Of a stretch of 64,000 bases of DNA, positions 47,274 through 58,596 are shown piece after piece. Origin of the DNA: Pseudomonas alliivorans (GTDB lineage Bacteria; Pseudomonadota; Gammaproteobacteria; Pseudomonadales; Pseudomonadaceae); the NCBI RefSeq assembly GCF_017826695.1, contig NZ_JAFFZW010000002.1:929035-993034 (forward strand). Direction: 5' to 3'. Each line of letters opens with the position of its first letter. Within the stretch, counting starts at the first letter, position 1. The translations under genes and the position numbers were made by a program. Below the pieces are notes generated by a model that was not told where the DNA came from, searched no databases, and saw only the letters and a list, made by a program, of their open reading frames with translations.

Positions 47274-47372
47274 TTGTACCTGCTGACGCCCTGACGGGCT
47301 GAACGCTGCAGGTACTACCGAGATTCCATTAGCCACGCCTGCTGACAACGGGCCAACGAAGATCTTTGAACC

Positions 47373-50090
47373 ATGGCTACTATCCACGTAGACGGCAAAG
47401 CCCTCGAAGTCGATGGCGCAGACAACCTGTTACAGGCTTGCCTGTCGCTGGGCCTCGATATTCCTTATTTCTGCTGGCACCCTGCCTTGGGCAGCGTTGG
47501 CGCCTGTCGCCAATGTGCAGTCAAGCAGTACACCGACGAGAACGACACGCGTGGTCGTATCGTGATGTCCTGCATGACGCCGGCCACCGACAACACCTGG
47601 ATTTCCATCGAAGACGATGAATCCAAGGCGTTCCGCGCCAGTGTCGTTGAATGGCTGATGACCAACCACCCGCACGACTGCCCGGTCTGCGAAGAAGGCG
47701 GTCATTGCCACCTGCAAGACATGACAGTGATGACCGGCCACAACGAGCGCCGTTATCGCTTCACCAAACGCACCCACCAGAACCAGGAACTGGGGCCGTT
47801 CATCGCGCACGAGATGAACCGCTGCATTGCCTGCTATCGCTGTGTCCGGTTCTACAAGGATTATGCGGGCGGCACGGACTTGGGCGTCTACGGCGCACAT
47901 GACAACGTCTACTTCGGTCGCGTCGAGGACGGCACGCTGGAAAGCGAGTTCTCCGGCAACCTCACCGAGGTCTGCCCGACCGGCGTGTTCACCGACAAGA
48001 CCCACTCCGAGCGCTACAACCGCAAGTGGGACATGCAGTTCTCGCCAAGCATCTGCCACGGTTGCTCCAGCGGCTGCAACATCAGCCCCGGGGAGCGTTA
48101 TGGCGAGCTGCGTCGCATCGAGAACCGCTACAACGGTTCCGTGAACCAGTACTTCCTGTGCGACCGTGGCCGCTTCGGCTATGGCTACGTCAACCGCAAG
48201 GATCGCCCTCGCCAACCACTGCTCACCAACGGTCAGGTCAAACTGAGCCTGGACGAAGCACTGGACAAGGCAGCCGATCTGCTGCGCGGTCGCAACATCG
48301 TGGGCATCGGCTCGCCGCGCGCCAGCCTGGAAAGCAATTATGCCCTGCGCGAACTGGTGGGTGCCGAGCACTACTACAGCGGCATCGAAGCCGGTGAGCT
48401 GGAGCGCATCCGTCTGATCCTGAAGGTGCTGAACGAAAGCCCGCTGCCGGTTCCGACCCTGCGTGACATCGAAGACCACGACGCCATCTTCGTCCTGGGC
48501 GAAGACCTGACCCAGACCGCTGCCCGTATGGCGCTGGGTCTGCGTCAGGCCGTCAAGGGCAAGGCCGAAGACATGGCTGCGGCCATGAAGGTCCAGCCAT
48601 GGCTGGACGCTGCTGTGAAGAACATCGGTCAGCACGAGCTGAACCCGCTGTTCATCGCCAGCCTGGCTGAAACCCGCCTGGACGACGTAGCCGAAGAATG
48701 TGTACATGCGGCCCCCGACGACCTGGCCCGCATCGGTTTCGCCGTTGCCCACGCTCTGGACGCCAGCGCGCCTGCAGTTGAAGGCCTGGACAGCGAAGCG
48801 CTGGAACTGGCGCAACGCATTGCCGATGCCCTTCTCGCCGCGAAACGCCCCTTGATCATTTCCGGCAGCTCGCTGGGTTCGACCGCGCTGATCGAAGCCG
48901 CCGCGAATATCGCCAAGGCGCTGAAGCTGCGTGACAAACAAGGCTCCATCAGCCTGGTCGTGCCTGAAGCCAACAGCATGGGTCTGGCCATGTTGGGCGG
49001 TGAGTCGGTTGACACTGCGCTGCAGGCCGTCATCTCCGGCAAAGCCGATGCAATCGTTGTGCTGGAAAACGACCTGTACCGCCGTGTCGATGCCTCGCTG
49101 GTTGACGCTGCATTGAGTGCCGCGAAAGTGGTGATCGTTGCCGATCATCAAAAGACGCCTACCAGCGAACGTGCCCACCTGATCCTGCCCGCTGCCAGCT
49201 TTGCCGAAGGCGACGGTACGCTGGTGAGCCAGGAAGGCCGCGCCCAGCGCTTCTTCCAGGTGTTCGATCCGACCTACCTGGATGCCAGCATCATGATTCA
49301 CGAAGGCTGGCGCTGGCTGCATGCGTTGCGTGCGACCCTGCTCAACAGGCCGGTAGACTGGACACAACTCGATCATGTCACTGAAGCCTGTGCGAGCAGC
49401 TCTGCGCAACTGGCCGGTATCGTCAATGCTGCGCCTTCGGCTTCGTTCCGTATCAAGGGCCTGAAACTGGCGCGCGAACCGCTGCGTTACAGCGGTCGGA
49501 CCTCCATGCGCGCCAACATCAGCGTTCATGAACCGCGCACTTCGCAAGACAAGGACACGGCGTTTGCGTTCTCCATGGAAGGTTATTCGGGGTCTGCCGA
49601 GCCGCGTCAGCAAGTGCCGTTCGCCTGGTCTCCGGGCTGGAACTCGCCACAGGCCTGGAACAAATTCCAGGACGAGGTCGGTGGTCACCTGCGTGCGGGC
49701 GATCCAGGCACCCGCCTGATCGAAAGCAAAGGCGACGCTCTGTCGTGGTTCGCCAACGTTCCTCGCGCATTCGCGCCAGAGCGCGGCACCTGGCAGGTTG
49801 TGCCGTTCTTCCACCTGTTCGGCAGCGACGAAACCTCGTCTTTGGCCGCCCCGGTCCAAGAGCGGATTCCACAGGCTTACGTGGCGCTGGCCAAGTCGGA
49901 AGTGGATCGTCTGGGTGTCAACGAAGGCGCGCTGATCTCGATCAATGTCGCTGGCCAGACGCTGAAACTGCCGCTGCGCATCAACGAAGAACTCGGCGCC
50001 GGTCTGGTTGCATTGCCAGCAGGCCTGCCGGGCATTCCTGCGGCAGTGTTCGGTAAATCCGTTGATGGTCTGCAGGAGGCAACGCAATGA
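47373..50090 (+). CDS. nuoG: NuoG, complex I subunit G
   Basis: A 905-residue subunit. N1b ligands lie in the N-terminal ferredoxin domain ([15 protein letters not shown] and MSCMTP), the His-ligated N5 and N4 sites in [16 protein letters not shown] and [14 protein letters not shown], and the extra cluster N7 site in CHGCSSGC with the distant FLCDRGR, so N7 is present as in E. coli. The molybdopterin-oxidoreductase-like C-terminal part has no cofactor role. The ribosome site of ATG 47373 is weak. Confidence 0.96.
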   Translation: MATIHVDGKALEVDGADNLLQACLSLGLDIPYFCWHPALGSVGACRQCAVKQYTDENDTRGRIVMSCMTPATDNTWISIEDDESKAFRASVVEWLMTNHPHDCPVCEEGGHCHLQDMTVMTGHNERRYRFTKRTHQNQELGPFIAHEMNRCIACYRCVRFYKDYAGGTDLGVYGAHDNVYFGRVEDGTLESEFSGNLTEVCPTGVFTDKTHSERYNRKWDMQFSPSICHGCSSGCNISPGERYGELRRIENRYNGSVNQYFLCDRGRFGYGYVNRKDRPRQPLLTNGQVKLSLDEALDKAADLLRGRNIVGIGSPRASLESNYALRELVGAEHYYSGIEAGELERIRLILKVLNESPLPVPTLRDIEDHDAIFVLGEDLTQTAARMALGLRQAVKGKAEDMAAAMKVQPWLDAAVKNIGQHELNPLFIASLAETRLDDVAEECVHAAPDDLARIGFAVAHALDASAPAVEGLDSEALELAQRIADALLAAKRPLIISGSSLGSTALIEAAANIAKALKLRDKQGSISLVVPEANSMGLAMLGGESVDTALQAVISGKADAIVVLENDLYRRVDASLVDAALSAAKVVIVADHQKTPTSERAHLILPAASFAEGDGTLVSQEGRAQRFFQVFDPTYLDASIMIHEGWRWLHALRATLLNRPVDWTQLDHVTEACASSSAQLAGIVNAAPSASFRIKGLKLAREPLRYSGRTSMRANISVHEPRTSQDKDTAFAFSMEGYSGSAEPRQQVPFAWSPGWNSPQAWNKFQDEVGGHLRAGDPGTRLIESKGDALSWFANVPRAFAPERGTWQVVPFFHLFGSDETSSLAAPVQERIPQAYVALAKSEVDRLGVNEGALISINVAGQTLKLPLRINEELGAGLVALPAGLPGIPAAVFGKSVDGLQEATQ

Positions 50091-51094
50091 CCTGGTTCAC
50101 CCCTGAAGTGATTGACGCAATCATCGCGGTCGTCAAGGCCATCGTGGTGTTGCTGGCCGTCGTTGTCTGCGGTGCGTTGCTCAGTTTCGTGGAACGTCGC
50201 TTGCTGGGCTGGTGGCAGGACCGTTACGGTCCGAACCGCGTAGGCCCGTTCGGCATGTTCCAGATCGCCGCCGACATGCTGAAGATGTTCTTCAAGGAAG
50301 ATTGGACGCCACCGTTCGCCGACAAGGTGATCTTCACCCTGGCACCGGTCGTGGCCATGAGCGCCCTGCTGATCGCATTCGCCGTGATCCCGATCACCCC
50401 TACATGGGGCGTGGCGGATCTGAACATCGGTCTGCTGTTCTTCTTCGCCATGGCCGGTCTCTCGGTGTACGCGGTGCTGTTCGCAGGCTGGTCGAGCAAC
50501 AACAAGTTCGCCCTGCTGGGCAGCTTGCGTGCTTCGGCGCAGACCGTGTCCTACGAAGTGTTCATGGGCCTTGCGCTGATGGGCATCGTGGTGCAGGTCG
50601 GCTCGTTCAACATGCGCGACATTGTCGAGTATCAGGCGCAGAACCTGTGGTTCATCATTCCGCAGTTCTTCGGCTTCTGTACATTCTTCATCGCAGGCGT
50701 GGCGGTAACTCACCGTCACCCATTCGACCAGCCGGAAGCTGAGCAGGAACTGGCCGACGGTTACCACATTGAATATGCCGGCATGAAATGGGGCATGTTC
50801 TTCGTCGGCGAATACATCGGCATCATTCTGATTTCGGCGTTGCTGGTAACCCTGTTCTTCGGCGGCTGGCACGGCCCGTTCGATATCCTGCCATCGCTGG
50901 CCTTCTTCTGGTTCGCCCTGAAAACCGCGTTCTTCATCATGCTGTTCATTCTGTTGCGCGCTTCCATTCCGCGCCCACGTTATGACCAGGTCATGGATTT
51001 CAGCTGGAAATTCTGTCTGCCGCTGACCCTGATCAATTTGCTGGTGACTGCTGCGATTGTGTTGTTGAACACACCGGCAGGCTCGGTTCAGTGA
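50087..51094 (+). CDS. nuoH: NuoH, complex I subunit H
   Basis: A 335-residue membrane subunit with eight helices forming the quinone channel and first proton-transfer part. [20 protein letters not shown], the Glu-rich loop [21 protein letters not shown] and [13 protein letters not shown] are conserved. ATG overlaps the nuoG stop. Confidence 0.97.
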   Translation: MTWFTPEVIDAIIAVVKAIVVLLAVVVCGALLSFVERRLLGWWQDRYGPNRVGPFGMFQIAADMLKMFFKEDWTPPFADKVIFTLAPVVAMSALLIAFAVIPITPTWGVADLNIGLLFFFAMAGLSVYAVLFAGWSSNNKFALLGSLRASAQTVSYEVFMGLALMGIVVQVGSFNMRDIVEYQAQNLWFIIPQFFGFCTFFIAGVAVTHRHPFDQPEAEQELADGYHIEYAGMKWGMFFVGEYIGIILISALLVTLFFGGWHGPFDILPSLAFFWFALKTAFFIMLFILLRASIPRPRYDQVMDFSWKFCLPLTLINLLVTAAIVLLNTPAGSVQ

Positions 51095-51105
51095 GGATTT
51101 GACCC

Positions 51106-51654
51106 ATGTTCAAATATATTGGCGACATCGTTAAGGGTACTGGTACCCAATTGCGCAGCCTGGTGATGGTGTTCGGTCACGGCTTCCGCAAACGCGACAC
51201 CCTGCAATACCCCGAGGAGCAGGTTTACCTGCCGCCCCGCTACCGTGGCCGCATCGTACTGACGCGTGACCCCGATGGTGAAGAGCGTTGCGTAGCCTGC
51301 AACCTGTGCGCCGTGGCTTGCCCGGTGGGCTGCATTTCGTTGCAGAAAGCGGAGAAAGAGGACGGCCGCTGGTATCCGGACTTCTTCCGCATCAACTTCT
51401 CTCGCTGCATTTTCTGCGGTCTGTGTGAAGAAGCCTGCCCGACCACCGCAATCCAGCTTACGCCGGACTTCGAGATGGCCGACTTCAAACGTCAGGATCT
51501 GGTGTACGAAAAGGAAGATCTGCTGATCTCCGGCCCCGGCAAGAACCCCGACTACAACTTCTACCGCGTTGCGGGCATGGCCGTTGCCGGCAAGCCCAAG
51601 GGCTCCGCGCAGAACGAAGCCGAGCCGATCAACGTCAAGAGCTTGCTGCCTTAA
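51106..51654 (+). CDS. nuoI: NuoI, complex I subunit I (clusters N6a/N6b)
   Basis: A 182-residue ferredoxin-like subunit with two 4Fe-4S motifs, [15 protein letters not shown] and [15 protein letters not shown], relaying electrons between N5 and N2. It is 11 nt after nuoH. Confidence 0.97.
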   Translation: MFKYIGDIVKGTGTQLRSLVMVFGHGFRKRDTLQYPEEQVYLPPRYRGRIVLTRDPDGEERCVACNLCAVACPVGCISLQKAEKEDGRWYPDFFRINFSRCIFCGLCEEACPTTAIQLTPDFEMADFKRQDLVYEKEDLLISGPGKNPDYNFYRVAGMAVAGKPKGSAQNEAEPINVKSLLP

Positions 51655-51664
51655 GGAAGTAAAG

Positions 51665-52174
51665 ATGGAATTCGCTTTCTATTTCGCATCCGGTATCGCT
51701 GTCGTGTCCACCCTGCGGGTGGTCACGAACACGAATCCGGTGCATGCCCTGCTCTACCTGATCATTTCACTGATCGCCGTCGCCATGACGTTCTTCAGTC
51801 TTGGCGCACCGTTCGCCGGTGTACTGGAAGTCATCGCCTACGCTGGCGCAATCATGGTGTTGTTCGTGTTCGTGGTAATGATGCTGAACCTTGGCCCGGC
51901 CTCGGTCGAGCAGGAACGTACCTGGCTGAAACCGGGTATCTGGCTCGGTCCGGTCATCCTCGGCGTGCTGCTGCTGGCAGAGCTGCTGTACGTGCTGTTT
52001 GCCAACCAGACCGGCGCTGCCATCGGTCACACCACGGTCGACGCCAAGGCGGTCGGTATCAGCCTGTTCGGGCCTTATCTGCTCGTTGTGGAACTTGCCT
52101 CGATGCTGCTGCTTGCAGCCGCAGTCACGGCATTCCACCTGGGCCGCAACGAGGCGAAGGAGCCAAGCCAATGA
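51665..52174 (+). CDS. nuoJ: NuoJ, complex I subunit J
   Basis: A 169-residue five-helix subunit; the third helix with [20 protein letters not shown] contains the conserved pi-bulge region. The frame opens upstream at 51569 within nuoI; ATG 51665 gives the normal [10 protein letters not shown] start. It overlaps nuoK by four bases. Confidence 0.96.
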
Positions 52175-52479
52175 ATGCTATCCCTCTCGAACATGGTCTG
52201 GCGGTGGCCGGCGTCCTGTTCTGCCTCGGTCTGGTCGGCCTGATGGTGCGACGCAACATCCTTTTCGTGTTGATGAGCCTTGAGATCATGATGAACGCCT
52301 CTGCTCTTGCGTTCGTCGTTGCCGGCAGCCGCTGGGCGCAGCCGGATGGACAGGTCATGTTCATCCTGGTGATCAGCCTTGCAGCGGCCGAGGCCAGTAT
52401 TGGCCTGGCGATCCTGATGCAGCTGTATCGCCGCTTCCACACGCTCGATATCGACGCTGCCAGTGAGATGCGCGGATGA
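52171..52479 (+). CDS. nuoK: NuoK, complex I subunit K
   Basis: A 102-residue three-helix subunit, MrpC-like, with both membrane Glu residues ([11 protein letters not shown] and [11 protein letters not shown]) needed for proton transfer. Overlaps nuoJ and nuoL by ATGA junctions. Confidence 0.97.
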
Positions 52480-54329
52480 ATCTTCTCTTTCTGACTTTTG
52501 TATTTCCCCTCATCGGTTTTTTGCTGCTGTCGTTTTCACGGGGCCGCATTTCGGAAAACCTGGCAGCGCTGATCGGCGTCGGCTCCATCGGGCTCTCCGC
52601 CATCGTGACGGCCTGGGTCATCTGGCAATTCAACGTCGCACCGCCTGAAGGTGGTCATTACACCCAGGTGCTGTGGCGCTGGATGGACGTGGATGGCTTC
52701 CAGCCCAACTTCGCCCTGTATCTGGACGGCCTGTCCGTCACGATGCTGGGTGTAGTGGTCGGTGTAGGCTTCCTGATCCACCTGTTCGCGTCCTGGTACA
52801 TGCGCGGCGAAGCGGGCTACTCGCGCTTCTTCTCCTACACCAACCTGTTCATTGCCAGCATGCTGTTCCTGATCCTGGGCGACAACCTGCTGTTCATCTA
52901 CTTCGGTTGGGAAGGCGTGGGCCTGTGCAGCTACCTGTTGATCGGTTTCTATTACAGCAACCGCAACAACGGCAACGCAGCCCTCAAAGCGTTCATCGTG
53001 ACGCGCATCGGCGACGTGTTCATGGCCATCGGCCTGTTCATCCTGTTCCAGCAGCTGGGTACGCTGAACGTTCAGGAACTGCTGGTAAGGGCGCCGGAGC
53101 ACTTCAAGGTCGGCGACTTCTGGATCGTACTGGCGACGCTGATGCTGCTCGGTGGTGCTGTCGGTAAATCTGCACAGCTGCCACTGCAGACCTGGCTGGC
53201 GGACGCGATGGCCGGTCCGACTCCGGTTTCGGCACTGATCCACGCGGCAACGATGGTAACGGCCGGTGTCTATCTGATTGCCCGGACTCATGGCCTGTTC
53301 GCCCTCGCGCCGGACATCCTGCATCTGGTTGGCGTCGTCGGTGGCGTCACGCTGGTACTGGCTGGCTTCGCAGCGCTGGTGCAGACCGACATCAAACGTA
53401 TCCTCGCCTACTCGACCATGAGCCAGATCGGCTACATGTTCCTGGCACTCGGTGTCGGCGCGTGGGAAGGTGCGATCTTCCACCTGATGACGCATGCGTT
53501 CTTCAAGGCGCTGCTATTCCTTGCATCGGGTGCCGTGATCGTTGCCTGCCACCACGAGCAGAACATCTTCAAGATGGGCGGCCTGTGGAAGAAACTGCCA
53601 CTGGCCTACGCAAGCTTCATCGTCGGTGGTGCCGCTCTGGCCGCGCTGCCACTGTTGACGGCAGGCTTCTACTCCAAGGACGAAATCCTCTGGGAAGCGT
53701 TCGCCAGTGGTAACAACGGTCTGTTGTACGCCGGTCTGGTCGGTGCGTTCATGACATCGCTGTACACCTTCCGCCTGATCTTCATCGCGTTCCACGGTGA
53801 AGCCAAGACCGAAGCGCACGCGGGTCACGGCATCGCTCACTGGTTGCCACTGTCGGTGCTGATCGTACTGTCGACCTTCATCGGCGCGCTGATCACGCCT
53901 CCGCTGGCCGGCGTACTGCCGCAAAGCGTTGGCCATGCCGGTGGCGAAGCCAAGCACAGCCTGGAAATCGCCTCGGGCGCCATCGCACTGGCGGGCATTC
54001 TGCTTGCGGCATTGCTGTTCCTCGGCAAGCGTCGTCTTGCAACAGCCATTGCCAACAGCGGTCCGGGCCGTTTCCTGTCAGCCTGGTGGTTCGCCGCCTG
54101 GGGCTTTGACTGGATCTACGACAAGCTCTTCGTCAAACCTTATCTGGCGATCAGTCATCTGCTGCGTAGCGATCCGTTCGACCGCACCATCGGCTTGATC
54201 CCACGTCTGGTCAAAGGCGGTCATGACACCATGAGCCGTACCGAGACCGGCCAGCTGCGTTGGTATGCTGCCTCGATTGCCGTGGGTGCCGTTCTGGTAC
54301 TCGGTGCCGTCATTCTGGTTGCGGTCTGA
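52476..54329 (+). CDS. nuoL: NuoL, complex I antiporter-like subunit L
   Basis: A 617-residue antiporter-like subunit with about 16 helices; the last includes the long lateral helix. [19 protein letters not shown] carries the key Glu, and [34 protein letters not shown] has the central Lys and His. Length and motif order are normal. Confidence 0.97.
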
Positions 54330-54368
54330 CATGAACCTTGCGAATTTGCGAAAGGAATTGAGCCCGTC

Positions 54369-55901
54369 ATGATTCTGCCTTGGCTAATCCTGATCCCCTT
54401 TATCGGCGGCCTGCTGTGCTGGCTGGGTGAGCGCTTCGGCCCTACCCTGCCGCGCTGGATCGCGCTGCTGACCATGACCCTCGAACTGGCCCTGGGCCTC
54501 TGGCTCTGGGCCACCGGCAACTACGGCTACGCGCCGGTGCCCGGTGCGGATCCGACCTGGACCCTGGAATTTCACCAGCCGTGGATCACCCGTTTCGGCA
54601 TCGACGTACATCTGGCCCTTGATGGCCTGTCGTTGCTGATGATTCTGCTGACCGGCCTGCTCGGCGTGCTGTCGGTGCTGTGCTCCTGGAAGGAAATCCA
54701 GCGCAAGGTAGGCTTCTTCCACCTTAACCTGATGTGGATTCTGGGCGGCGTGGTGGGCGTGTTCCTCGCCATCGACCTGTTCATGTTCTTCTTCTTCTGG
54801 GAAATGATGCTGGTGCCGATGTACTTCCTCATCGCGCTCTGGGGTCACAGCTCGGCAGACGGCAAGAAAACCCGTATCTATGCCGCGACCAAGTTCTTCA
54901 TCTTCACTCAGGCCAGCGGCCTGATCATGCTGGTGGCGATTCTGGGCCTGGTGCTGGTGCACTTCAATCAGACAGGTGTCATCACCTTTGCCTATGCCGA
55001 CTTGCTGAAAACCAAACTGGCACCAGGCACCGAGTACATCCTGATGCTGGGCTTCTTCATCGCGTTCGCCGTGAAGCTGCCGGTCGTACCGTTTCACTCC
55101 TGGCTGCCGGATGCACACGCTCAGGCGCCGACAGCGGGTTCTGTCGATCTGGCGGGTATCCTGCTGAAGACTGCGGCCTATGGTCTGTTACGTTTCGCGC
55201 TGCCACTGTTCCCTAATGCCTCGGCAGAGTTCGCACCGATCGCGATGACGCTCGGTCTGGTCGGTATCTTCTACGGTGCGTTCCTGGCGTTCGCCCAGAC
55301 CGATATCAAGCGTCTGATCGCGTTCTCCAGCGTCTCGCACATGGGCTTTGTGCTGATCGGTATCTACTCCGGCAGCCAGCAGGCACTGCAAGGCGTCGTC
55401 GTACAGATGCTGGCGCATGGTCTGTCGGCCGCCGCGCTGTTTATCCTCAGCGGTCAGCTCTACGAGCGCCTGCACACGCGTGACATGCGCGAAATGGGTG
55501 GCCTCTGGTCGCGAATCGCTTATCTGCCAGCTATCAGCCTGTTCTTCGCAGCCGCTTCTCTGGGCCTGCCAGGCACCGGTAACTTCGTCGGTGAGTTCCT
55601 GATCCTGCTGGGCAGTTTTGTCAGCTCGCCATGGGTCACCGCCATTGCCACATCCGGTCTGGTATTCGGTTCTGTTTATTCGCTGATCATGATCCACCGC
55701 GCCTACTTCGGCCCGTCCACATCGGACGAGATTCTCAAGGGCATGGATGGACGGGAAATGATCATGGTGCTGGGCCTTGCCGCGTTGCTGATTGTGCTAG
55801 GGGTCTTCCCGCAGCCGATTCTCGACACCTCGGCAGCGACCATGCACGGCGTGCAGCAATGGCTAGGCACTGCCTTCACTCAACTCGCTTCGGCCCGGTA
55901 A
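54369..55901 (+). CDS. nuoM: NuoM, complex I antiporter-like subunit M
   Basis: A 510-residue antiporter-like subunit. [20 protein letters not shown] contains the conserved Glu, and [32 protein letters not shown] the Lys and His pair. It lies 39 nt after nuoL and 7 nt before nuoN. Confidence 0.97.
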   Translation: MILPWLILIPFIGGLLCWLGERFGPTLPRWIALLTMTLELALGLWLWATGNYGYAPVPGADPTWTLEFHQPWITRFGIDVHLALDGLSLLMILLTGLLGVLSVLCSWKEIQRKVGFFHLNLMWILGGVVGVFLAIDLFMFFFFWEMMLVPMYFLIALWGHSSADGKKTRIYAATKFFIFTQASGLIMLVAILGLVLVHFNQTGVITFAYADLLKTKLAPGTEYILMLGFFIAFAVKLPVVPFHSWLPDAHAQAPTAGSVDLAGILLKTAAYGLLRFALPLFPNASAEFAPIAMTLGLVGIFYGAFLAFAQTDIKRLIAFSSVSHMGFVLIGIYSGSQQALQGVVVQMLAHGLSAAALFILSGQLYERLHTRDMREMGGLWSRIAYLPAISLFFAAASLGLPGTGNFVGEFLILLGSFVSSPWVTAIATSGLVFGSVYSLIMIHRAYFGPSTSDEILKGMDGREMIMVLGLAALLIVLGVFPQPILDTSAATMHGVQQWLGTAFTQLASAR

Positions 55902-55908
55902 GAGCGCT

Positions 55909-57378
55909 ATGGACCTGACGATTCAACACTTTATTGCGCTTGCGCCGCTGCTGATCACCAGTATCACCATCGTTGTGGTGATGCTGGCGATCGCGTGGCG
56001 CCGCAATCACTCGCAAACCTTTCTGCTTTCGGTAGCGGGTCTGAACCTGGCCCTGCTTTCCATTTACCCGGCATTGAAGGTTGCCCCGCTGGCAGTCACA
56101 CCGCTGCTGCAGATCGACAACTTCGCCTGCCTGTACATGGCGATCATCCTCGCCTCTACCCTGGCGTGCGTCACCATGGCTCATGCCTATCTGGGCGACG
56201 CCAAGGTCGGGTATCCGGGCAACCGCGAAGAACTCTACCTGCTGATCCTGCTGGCAGCCGCTGGCGGTTTGGTTCTGGTGAGTGCTCAGCACCTTGCTGG
56301 CCTGTTCATCGGTCTCGAACTGCTGTCGGTGCCGGTCTACGGTCTGGTGGCCTATGCCTTCTTCAACAAGCGCTCGCTGGAAGGCGGCATCAAGTACATG
56401 GTGCTGTCGGCTGCGGGTTCGGCCTTTCTGCTGTTCGGTATGGCGTTGCTGTACGCGGAAGCAGGCTCGTTGAGTTTCGAAGGCATCGGCAAGGCCATCG
56501 CTGCGACCGGTATGCCTAGCCCGATTGCAAGCCTGGGTCTGGCAATGATGCTGGTCGGCCTGGCATTCAAACTGTCGCTGGTGCCTTTCCACCTCTGGAC
56601 GCCAGACGTTTACGAAGGCGCTCCTGCTCCGGTTGCAGCGTTTCTGGCCACGGCCAGCAAGGTTGCGGTGTTCGCTGTGCTGGTGCGTCTGTTCCAGATC
56701 TCGCCAGCCGCCAGCAGCGGTGTGCTGCAGGACGTACTGGCAGTCATCGCCGTGGCCTCGATTCTGGTCGGTAACCTGCTGGCACTGACCCAGACCAACC
56801 TCAAGCGTCTGCTGGGTTATTCCTCCATCGCGCATTTCGGTTACCTGATGATTGCGCTGGTGGCCAGCAAAGGTATGGCGGTCGAAGCCATCGGTGTTTA
56901 TCTGGCCACCTACGTGCTGACGTCTCTGGGCAGCTTCGGCGTGATCACCATGATGTCGTCGCCGTACAGCGGTCGCGACGCCGATGCGATGTTCGAATAC
57001 CGTGGTCTGTTCTGGCGTCGTCCTTACCTGACCGCTGTTATGACCCTGATGCTGCTGTCGCTGGCGGGTATTCCGCTGACGGCTGGCTTCATCGGCAAGT
57101 TCTACATGATCGCGACGGGCGTCGAGTCCCAACTGTGGTGGCTGGTCGGCGCACTGGTACTGGGCAGCGCCATCGGCCTGTTCTACTACCTGCGCGTCAT
57201 GGTCACGATGTACCTGGTCGATGCCAAGCTGCCGCGTCACGACGCAGCCTTCAACTGGGCACAGCGCACCGGTGGCGTCATGCTATTGGCCGTGGCGATC
57301 CTGACCTTCGTACTGGGTGTCTACCCACAACCGTTGCTGGATCTGGTAGTCAACGCGGGCATTCACATGCCGGGCTGA
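55909..57378 (+). CDS. nuoN: NuoN, complex I antiporter-like subunit N
   Basis: A 489-residue antiporter-like subunit, last of the operon. [17 protein letters not shown] and [31 protein letters not shown] are the channel motifs. A strong terminator follows 12 nt after the stop. Confidence 0.97.
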   Translation: MDLTIQHFIALAPLLITSITIVVVMLAIAWRRNHSQTFLLSVAGLNLALLSIYPALKVAPLAVTPLLQIDNFACLYMAIILASTLACVTMAHAYLGDAKVGYPGNREELYLLILLAAAGGLVLVSAQHLAGLFIGLELLSVPVYGLVAYAFFNKRSLEGGIKYMVLSAAGSAFLLFGMALLYAEAGSLSFEGIGKAIAATGMPSPIASLGLAMMLVGLAFKLSLVPFHLWTPDVYEGAPAPVAAFLATASKVAVFAVLVRLFQISPAASSGVLQDVLAVIAVASILVGNLLALTQTNLKRLLGYSSIAHFGYLMIALVASKGMAVEAIGVYLATYVLTSLGSFGVITMMSSPYSGRDADAMFEYRGLFWRRPYLTAVMTLMLLSLAGIPLTAGFIGKFYMIATGVESQLWWLVGALVLGSAIGLFYYLRVMVTMYLVDAKLPRHDAAFNWAQRTGGVMLLAVAILTFVLGVYPQPLLDLVVNAGIHMPG

Positions 57379-57390
57379 TTGCCTGAACAT

Positions 57391-57420
57391 AAAAAACCCT
57401 GCTACTTGGCAGGGTTTTTT
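57391..57420. terminator. Terminator of the nuo operon (and of the convergent permease gene)
   Basis: AAAAAACCCTGC, TACTTG, GCAGGGTTTTTT with T8 on plus and A6 (T6 on minus). It stands 12 nt after nuoN and 16 nt after the convergent perM-like stop, so it serves both. Confidence 0.95.
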
Positions 57421-57436
57421 TTCGCCTCGGGCAACG

Positions 57437-58501
57437 CTAACCCGGCAATCGAACGGGTTTCTTGGCACTGCTGAACAGTCCCCAGGTGGAGATGAACAAC
57501 GCAGCAATCAGCGGGCCGATGACAAAGCCGTTCAGGCCGAACACCGACATGCCGCCAAGTGTAGAGATCAGGATCAGGTAGTCCGGCATCTTGGTGTCCT
57601 TGCCGACCAGAATCGGACGCAGCACATTGTCTACCAGACCAATGACGAAGATGCCGAACAGCCCCAGAACGACGCCCTGCCAGATCATACCGCTGAGCAG
57701 GAAGTACAACGCCACAGGCGCCCAGACGATCCCCGCCCCCACCGCCGGCAGCAACGACAGAAAGGCCATGATGACCGCCCAGAGCAGTGCGCTCGGGATA
57801 TCCAGCGCCCAGAAGATGAACCCGCCCAACGCACCCTGCGTGACCGCCACCACGACGTTACCTTTGACCGTAGCACGTACGACGCGGGTGAATTTGAGTT
57901 GCAGACGGCGCTTCTGCTGTTCAGCCAGCGGGACCGCGTTGCGCATTTTGCGGACCAGTTCGTGGCCGTCGCGCAGGAAGAAGTAGAGCAGGTAAAGCAT
58001 GATGAAAAAGCTGACCACGAAATCGAAGGTCCCCTGCCCGAAACTGAAGGCCTGAGTCGCCAGATACTGGCTGCCTTGCATCGCGCCCTTGGCAATCTTG
58101 TCGCGCAGCCCTTCAAGGTCACCCATGCCAAGCCGGTCAAGCAGCGCCTGCAGCGAATGCGGCAACAGGGTCTTGAATTCAGCCAGGTAGCCCGCAATGT
58201 CCAGTTGCCCGGTTTCGACGTTTTTGTACAGGGTGGTGCCTTCCTGAACCAGCAAGGCGCTGATGATGATCACCGGCAAGATGGCGATGACCAAACAGAT
58301 GATCAGCGTGCACAGGGATGTCAGGTTGCGTGACCAACCGAATCGAAGCAACAGTCTGCGCTGAAGCGGCGCAAAGATAATGCCGAGAATCACGGCCCAG
58401 AACACTGCGCCGTAGAACGGCAGCAGAATCCAGATGAAGGCAACGGTCACCCCCACCAGTAGCAGGAGTAGTGTCTTGTATTGCTGTACGGTTTCGTTCA
58501 T
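57437..58501 (-). CDS. AI-2E/PerM family membrane protein
   Basis: A 354-residue protein with eight predicted helices, in pairs at both ends (about 10-85 and 205-345), of the AI-2E (TqsA/PerM) family. Some members export autoinducer-2, others are permeases or Na+/H+ antiporters; P. syringae-type bacteria have no proven AI-2 synthesis that I know of, so the substrate is unknown. ATG 58501. A hairpin lies 17 nt upstream. Confidence 0.85.
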   Translation of the reverse strand: MNETVQQYKTLLLLLVGVTVAFIWILLPFYGAVFWAVILGIIFAPLQRRLLLRFGWSRNLTSLCTLIICLVIAILPVIIISALLVQEGTTLYKNVETGQLDIAGYLAEFKTLLPHSLQALLDRLGMGDLEGLRDKIAKGAMQGSQYLATQAFSFGQGTFDFVVSFFIMLYLLYFFLRDGHELVRKMRNAVPLAEQQKRRLQLKFTRVVRATVKGNVVVAVTQGALGGFIFWALDIPSALLWAVIMAFLSLLPAVGAGIVWAPVALYFLLSGMIWQGVVLGLFGIFVIGLVDNVLRPILVGKDTKMPDYLILISTLGGMSVFGLNGFVIGPLIAALFISTWGLFSSAKKPVRLPG

Positions 58502-58517
58502 GTCCAGTCCATGTCAG

Positions 58518-58542
58518 TAGACCGCGCATTGCGCGCGGTCTA
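58518..58542. terminator. Stem-loop between the chemoreceptor and permease genes
   Basis: TAGACCGCGC, ATTGC, GCGCGGTCTA: a 10-bp perfect stem 54 nt after the chemoreceptor stop. U-tracts are lacking, so strength as a terminator is doubtful. Confidence 0.5.
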
Positions 58543-58596
58543 GCTCTTAGTCAGCGGACAAACGTACGAGTGCCGTGGGAAACGACGACAGCCGGG

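Noticed and set aside
57437..58501. AI-2 quorum-sensing exporter
   Set aside because: The AI-2E family name covers permeases and antiporters; nothing in the window supports AI-2 signalling.
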